Positions 60,516-64,000 of a DNA stretch of 64,000 nt are shown here, in pieces. The notes under the pieces are model-generated. The model worked only from the letters and a program-made list of their open reading frames with translations, made no database searches and was not told the origin of the DNA. Source of the DNA: Dehalogenimonas sp. W (GTDB lineage: Bacteria; Chloroflexota; Dehalococcoidia; Dehalococcoidales; Dehalococcoidaceae); the NCBI RefSeq assembly GCF_037094495.1, contig NZ_CP146612.1, positions 1,302,001 through 1,366,000 on the forward strand. The letters are read 5' to 3'. A program made the position numbers and the translations under genes. Numbering within the stretch: the stretch's first letter is position 1; every line of letters starts with the position of its first letter.

Positions 60516-61019
60516 ATGAAATCCCAATTCATGCCAAAACGGATTATCCTAATTCTGTTAATTGTTTCTCAGCTGACAATGACACTCGTTGGCTGTAGCG
60601 CTTCAGAAAGCAAGGGGGGGTTCAGTGTTATTTTGGCAGATACTGGTGAATCCCTGCTGACCGAAAGTGACATTAAAGCTTACCATGCTGACACTAACTC
60701 TCTCGAACTCAATACGTCCGGAATCAGCAAGTGGAATTCACAGCTGATTTATCAGGATGCCCCCAAGTTAGAAGACAGTATGTTTGGCCGTGAATTCATT
60801 ATCGAGATTGAAGGTAAAGAGGTCGGTAGAGGCAAACTTTGGTCGAATGCTTCTTCTTCAACATTCCTAGGACTGGTGATTCTTGATGCTCTCGGAAGAC
60901 TAGATAACGCCAATAATACTCTTTGGATCCAATCAGGTTATCCTAATACCGGGACATTACCCCCAACAATAAGTTCTGAACTCATCCGATATTTTGAAAA
61001 GCAGGATAAAATAAAATAG
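60516..61019 (+). CDS. Putative lipoprotein of unknown function
   Basis: A 167-residue protein from ATG 60516 (ribosome site TAGGAGGG). It has a lipoprotein signal with lipobox TLVGC (Cys about 27) and a small alpha/beta mature domain. No known family is recognised. It lies between two other exported proteins in the region controlled by the direct-repeat promoters. Confidence 0.5.
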   Translation: MKSQFMPKRIILILLIVSQLTMTLVGCSASESKGGFSVILADTGESLLTESDIKAYHADTNSLELNTSGISKWNSQLIYQDAPKLEDSMFGREFIIEIEGKEVGRGKLWSNASSSTFLGLVILDALGRLDNANNTLWIQSGYPNTGTLPPTISSELIRYFEKQDKIK

Positions 61020-61208
61020 TATAGTTTACCCAGAATACTGGGGCCGGAACGCGAAGTTTGGATTATGGGAAAAAAGCATCAGATCATGCTGGAATATGCC
61101 ATCCATGGCCCCCCTTCGATTCTTCGACAGCCCGCGCATTATTTGAGTAACAGGATTACGGGGATAAAAAAGCAAAGAAATAAAAATAACCGTAAAAACA
61201 GACCCGTT
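61020..61208. other. Intergenic region before the lipoprotein duplication
   Basis: No gene is seen in this 190-nt stretch, only AT-rich sequence and no convincing hairpin. It ends at the direct-repeat promoter of the 61.3-kb gene. Confidence 0.4.
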
Positions 61209-61242
61209 TATTCATCTCCTGTTCATGTTGGGGTGATATAAT
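61209..61242 (+). promoter_or_regulatory. Direct-repeat operator and -10 of the 61.3-kb lipoprotein gene
   Basis: TATTCAT-CTCC-TGTTCAT (61209-61226), 10 nt, TATAAT (61237-61242). Same geometry as at 58429 and 63220. Confidence 0.6.
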
Positions 61243-61280
61243 CCGTAACAATAGGAATGATCAAACGTGGAGGCATCACA

Positions 61281-61787
61281 ATGAAATGGCATAAACTCAT
61301 ACCGGCGGCATTACTGACCATAATACTGACAACCGGCCTTTTGACCGGCTGTGCGAAGGTGGAAGCCGACCAGCCATCAGGACTCGTGGTCAATAGCCTT
61401 TCATATTCGATCGGCAATGTTGACGGGGATCCGGAGAAACCGGTCAAGATCTCATATTCCCTTTCGATCCAGAACAAAAGTAAAAGCGACATTTTCATCG
61501 GCAGAGTAACCCCCGTTATATCCGGGCCTGGGAATGATCTTATCCTGACCCAGACCGATGATTTTGACGCAAACACCAAGTTGGCCCCGGATTCTTTTGC
61601 TAATATCAACGGGGAACTGATCCTGGATCCCGGCTACACCGGCATGACGAAGGAAGATATGAAATGTTTAATGCCGAAGACTACAGAGTCCAAGGTATCG
61701 GCGTTCGCCATATATGGTGGAACGATGGGTATGCACGAGGCGTTCAATATGGAAGCACCGGATAGGAGGAGTGACGGTGAGTCGTGA
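61281..61787 (+). CDS. Lipoprotein, paralogue of the 63.3-kb gene
   Basis: A 168-residue protein with a lipoprotein signal (LLTGCAKVEA). The beta-sandwich-like mature region begins LVVNSLSYSIGNVDGDP and continues VKISYSLSIQNKSKSD, which suggests an extracytoplasmic Ig-like or FxLD-type domain. It is about 85-90% identical over most of its length to 63290-63742, but the C-terminal 40 residues differ. Its 3' end overlaps a small membrane-protein gene. The family is unknown to me. Confidence 0.6.
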   Translation: MKWHKLIPAALLTIILTTGLLTGCAKVEADQPSGLVVNSLSYSIGNVDGDPEKPVKISYSLSIQNKSKSDIFIGRVTPVISGPGNDLILTQTDDFDANTKLAPDSFANINGELILDPGYTGMTKEDMKCLMPKTTESKVSAFAIYGGTMGMHEAFNMEAPDRRSDGES

Positions 61788-62088
61788 TCTCGGAATGGCA
61801 CTAATGGTACTTTGCGGATTGGCTGTCTCATTACTTTCAATCCTGCTAGCAAATTGGTTAGGAGTGATTGTTGGAGGGGCTTTTCTGATTTCAACAATCG
61901 GATCTCTGATATGGAAACACTCGGGACCAAAATATGCAATTGGAACGGGTTTGATAGTACTAAGTTGGTCCATAGTATTTTTAGCTACAAACTACGAAGC
62001 GACATCTATTTACGGCCTTGCCGGAGTAATTGTAACTAGTTTGTTTACGGTGGGGGCTTTTTTCACCTACCGTGATCAAAACAAATAA
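61777..62088 (+). CDS. Small three-helix membrane protein
   Basis: A 103-residue protein starting at GTG 61777, fixed by GGAGG 7 nt upstream, inside the last 11 nt of the lipoprotein gene. Three hydrophobic helices (about 6-28, 30-47 and 52-100 in part) end in a short charged tail (TYRDQNK). Function unknown; coupled to the lipoprotein. Confidence 0.55.
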   Translation: MSRDLGMALMVLCGLAVSLLSILLANWLGVIVGGAFLISTIGSLIWKHSGPKYAIGTGLIVLSWSIVFLATNYEATSIYGLAGVIVTSLFTVGAFFTYRDQNK

Positions 62089-62101
62089 GGCAAGTTGCCC
62101 C

Positions 62102-62518
62102 ATGGGAAATGCATGGGCGGCGACCGGGCTCGCCATAAGCACGGATCCTTGGAGTTTTGGGGAATCTCACAACATTGATATCAACCTGCTCGGGTATACA
62201 GGATGGGCAATGATGTCAACTTGGTTTTGGGATATTGGTACTTTTGCAGTTACATATAATATTTACGATGTAACAGGTGGGTATTATGTAGATAGTCGGA
62301 CACTGTATAGCAGAGAATTTGCTATTGTCTTCCAAGAAGATACTCCAATCTACGGATCAATCAACACAACACTACAGGCTGATCGTACATACCTAATATT
62401 CCTGCATGCCTACATTGATGCCAGCGCTTCGGACATGACAAGCTTTTCGCAGTCTTGGTCAAATGGGCCCGACTATTACACTACTTGGTCTATGATCGAA
62501 CTCGCCTACAACAATTAA
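62102..62518 (+). CDS. Beta-rich protein of unknown function, possibly 5'-truncated
   Basis: A 138-residue frame from ATG 62102 (or GTG 62072, overlapping the previous gene). The sequence (TGWAMMSTWFWDIGTFAVTYN; YGSINTTLQADRTYLIFLHAYI) looks like a secreted beta-sandwich, yet neither start gives a signal peptide or a good ribosome site. Either the N-terminus was lost or it is fed by coupled translation. A strong hairpin follows. Confidence 0.4.
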   Translation: MGNAWAATGLAISTDPWSFGESHNIDINLLGYTGWAMMSTWFWDIGTFAVTYNIYDVTGGYYVDSRTLYSREFAIVFQEDTPIYGSINTTLQADRTYLIFLHAYIDASASDMTSFSQSWSNGPDYYTTWSMIELAYNN

Positions 62519-62540
62519 CGTATTTGTAATTTAAGACAAT

Positions 62541-62586
62541 ACAATATCCAAGAGAGGGTTAATATTGACCTTCTCTTGGATATTGT
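62541..62586. terminator. 18-bp hairpin after the beta-rich gene
   Basis: ACAATATCCAAGAGA plus GGG (with one G-T pair) and its complement around a 10-nt AT loop. Very stable, but not followed by a T-run. Confidence 0.5.
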
Positions 62587-62620
62587 ATATAAAAATCAAG
62601 GTTTGAAACGAGGTATTCTG

Positions 62621-63070
62621 ATGAAGTACGGATTAGGCGAGATTATTCTTATAATTGCTCTAATCGGACTTGTTGGAGTGCGGGTATTCCTTTACGCACT
62701 GGGATCATTGCACAAGAAAGAATCAGGTAAATATGTGACGTCTAAGGGAACGATACATATCCCCAAGGTTGATCTGGACAGAATCCCGACATCAAAAAGA
62801 GTCCAAATTGAAACAATGCCGATTGAAAAACAAGTTGCTTTCCTGGACGAATATTTGTGGCGGACGAAGAACCTGCCCGAGGCATATCTTCATTGGGCGT
62901 TTTTCGGGATGCATTATACCTATCTGGTAAGAGATGATCTCCAGTTTCGCTACTGGCTGACACTTGGCGGGTTGCTGGTTTGGGCGGTCATTGATTTATT
63001 CAGGATGCCTGAGATGGTCATGGCATATAATCTTAAACTTGTTGACCGAGTGTTAAAAGAGTTGGGATAG
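62621..63070 (+). CDS. Small membrane protein of unknown function
   Basis: A 149-residue protein from ATG 62621 (GAGG 8 nt upstream). It has an N-terminal membrane helix (about 7-27), a soluble charged middle (HIPKVDLDRIPTSKRVQIE), a second hydrophobic stretch (about 113-130, FRYWLTLGGLLVWAVIDLF) and a short tail. No family recognised. Confidence 0.5.
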   Translation: MKYGLGEIILIIALIGLVGVRVFLYALGSLHKKESGKYVTSKGTIHIPKVDLDRIPTSKRVQIETMPIEKQVAFLDEYLWRTKNLPEAYLHWAFFGMHYTYLVRDDLQFRYWLTLGGLLVWAVIDLFRMPEMVMAYNLKLVDRVLKELG

Positions 63071-63219
63071 TGCCAACTGACGGGTTTATTCCCAATTTGT
63101 TTTCAGACACAGTACGAACGGTTTGTCGTCTGCTCCGGTGAGCCTCGCGGTGAAGGGTTTTAAGCTATTAGTTAGTAGCAATCTGTTTTAGGGAAAATAT
63201 TTTCCCGTAAAAACCGTTT

Positions 63220-63253
63220 CGTTCATCTCCCGTTCATGTTGGGGTGGTATAAT
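63220..63253 (+). promoter_or_regulatory. Direct-repeat operator and -10 of the 63.3-kb lipoprotein gene
   Basis: CGTTCAT-CTCC-CGTTCAT, an exact 7-bp direct repeat with 11-bp period (63220-63237), then 10 nt and TATAAT (63248-63253). It is the clearest example of the shared operator. Confidence 0.65.
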
Positions 63254-63289
63254 CCTAAAAATAGGAAAGACCAACGAGGAGGCATCGTT

Positions 63290-63742
63290 ATGAAATGGCA
63301 TAAACTCATACCGGCTGCATTACTGACCATAATACTGACAGCCGGCCTCTTAACCGGCTGCGCGAAGGTGGAAGCCGGCCAGCCATCAGGACTCGTGATC
63401 AATAGCCTGTCATATTCGATCGGCAATGTTGACGGGGATCCGAAGAAACCGGTCAAGATCTCATATTCCCTTTCTATCCAGAACAAAAGTAGAAACGACA
63501 TATTCGTCGGCAGAGTAACCCCCGTTTTGTCCGGGTCCGGGAACGATCTTATCCTGACCCAAACCGATGATTTTGACGCAAACACCAAGCTGTCGCCGGA
63601 TTCTTATGCCAATATCAACGGGGAACTGATTCTGGATACCGGCGACACCGGCATGTCCAAGGAAGAGATGAGTGCATCACTCAATATCACGGGGGTGGAA
63701 GTAGAATCCACTCTCATCCTTGGTCTTCCCGGCCAGGAATGA
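63290..63742 (+). CDS. Lipoprotein, paralogue of the 61.3-kb gene
   Basis: A 150-residue protein from ATG 63290 (CGAGGAGG upstream). The lipobox is LLTGCAKVEA and the mature domain is nearly the same as in the 61.3-kb protein, with a different C-terminal end (LNITGVEVESTLILGLPGQE). The duplication includes about 65 nt of promoter. It is likely regulated by the adjacent two-component system. Confidence 0.6.
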   Translation: MKWHKLIPAALLTIILTAGLLTGCAKVEAGQPSGLVINSLSYSIGNVDGDPKKPVKISYSLSIQNKSRNDIFVGRVTPVLSGSGNDLILTQTDDFDANTKLSPDSYANINGELILDTGDTGMSKEEMSASLNITGVEVESTLILGLPGQE

Positions 63743-63885
63743 CCGGATATCGTTCATTGTGGAAAAATACCTCAGAAAATACGAGCTGTCCCCGGACACC
63801 AGGGCACGCGCAGCGTGCTCCTACGGATAATACTTCAGGAAATGAGGTGTCCCCCCCACAGCAGGTGACGGCAGTATTTAACTGA
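63743..63885. other. Intergenic region with short palindrome
   Basis: No gene is seen. It contains a small REP-like palindrome (GCACGC-GCA-GCGTGC, 63804-63818) and two imperfect copies of a CAGAAAATACGAGCTGTCCCC-like segment (about 63772 and 63837). Confidence 0.4.
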
Positions 63886-64000
63886 TCAGGATTTAGACTC
63901 GCCAGTACCATACTGGTTCATGACGGTTTTTACTTCTTCTATGCGCTCCGGTTTCAGCATCGCTAATATTTTGGGAACAAAGCTTCCCAAGTATTCCACG
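63886..64000 (-). CDS. C-terminal end of an unidentified gene (cut by the window edge)
   Basis: A minus-strand frame enters from the right edge and stops at TGA 63886-63888. The last residues include VEYLGSFVPKILAMLKPE and EEVKTVMNQYGTGESKS. It looks like a helical protein end and is too short to identify. Confidence 0.4.
   Translation of the reverse strand, partial: VEYLGSFVPKILAMLKPERIEEVKTVMNQYGTGESKS

Overview
The window reads as the chromosome of an anaerobic bacterium, probably a Chloroflexota of the Dehalococcoidia type. This is an inference from several features: a formate-dehydrogenase-like molybdoenzyme with Ser at the Sec/Cys position, type III glutamine synthetase, a lexA-imuB-dnaE2 cassette, multihaem lipoprotein cytochromes, and possible integration at an ssrA (tmRNA) 3' end. 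No rRNA, complete tRNA or CRISPR array was recognised. Base composition is moderately GC-rich, except for a visibly AT-richer island at about 1.5-6.8 kb.

Layout. 0.04-1.4 kb: a GPH-type sugar/cation symporter. 1.5-6.8 kb: an accessory island. It holds a strong promoter, a small coupled ORF, a calcineurin-like phosphoesterase and an Hsp90/MORC-like GHKL ATPase. Facing them are a 55-residue basic protein and a TIR/deoxyribosyltransferase-like protein. The island ends at what looks like a tmRNA 3' fragment. It is the best candidate here for an undescribed defence system. 7-14 kb: a DUF4870 membrane protein, glnN, a two-domain VOC/HPPD-like protein, an aldo/keto reductase, a dispersed repeat and a DUF72 protein. 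14.1-19.4 kb: an SOS mutagenesis cassette (lexA with a double palindromic operator, a catalytically degenerate imuB, a small DUF6504-like protein, dnaE2).

19.5-46.8 kb is one functional block for haem-based respiration. It contains an octahaem and a dihaem cytochrome, a System I maturation set (ccmE with Cys in place of His, then ccmF, two unusual genes, and ccmABCD), a hexahaem cytochrome with a collagen-like stalk, and a Tat-exported molybdoenzyme with its 4Fe-4S and NrfD-like subunits. A near-complete haem pathway by the siroheme route follows (ahbC, ahbD, fused ahbAB, sirC/cysG-like, hemA, hemC, cobA-hemD, hemB, hemL), then metF. A 12-bp near-palindrome (AGTACTAGTACT-like) recurs at the promoters of this block, and a Fur-box-like palindrome sits in front of the first cytochrome operon.

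46.7-52.2 kb: minus-strand housekeeping and repair genes (recO, alkD, csaA-like, corA, recR, ybaB, dnaX). 52.2-53.65 kb: an IS110-family element inserted in the heptad tail of a second copy of the 12.9-kb dispersed repeat. Its leader can be read as a bridge RNA whose four guide segments match the element ends and the target. 53.7-58.4 kb: a lipoprotein acetolactate decarboxylase, mutL and an OmpR-type two-component system. 58.4-63.75 kb: secreted proteins and lipoproteins, three of whose promoters carry 11-bp-spaced direct repeats (one close to a Pho box) 10 nt upstream of the -10. They are likely targets of the adjacent response regulator. A truncated minus-strand gene runs off the right edge.
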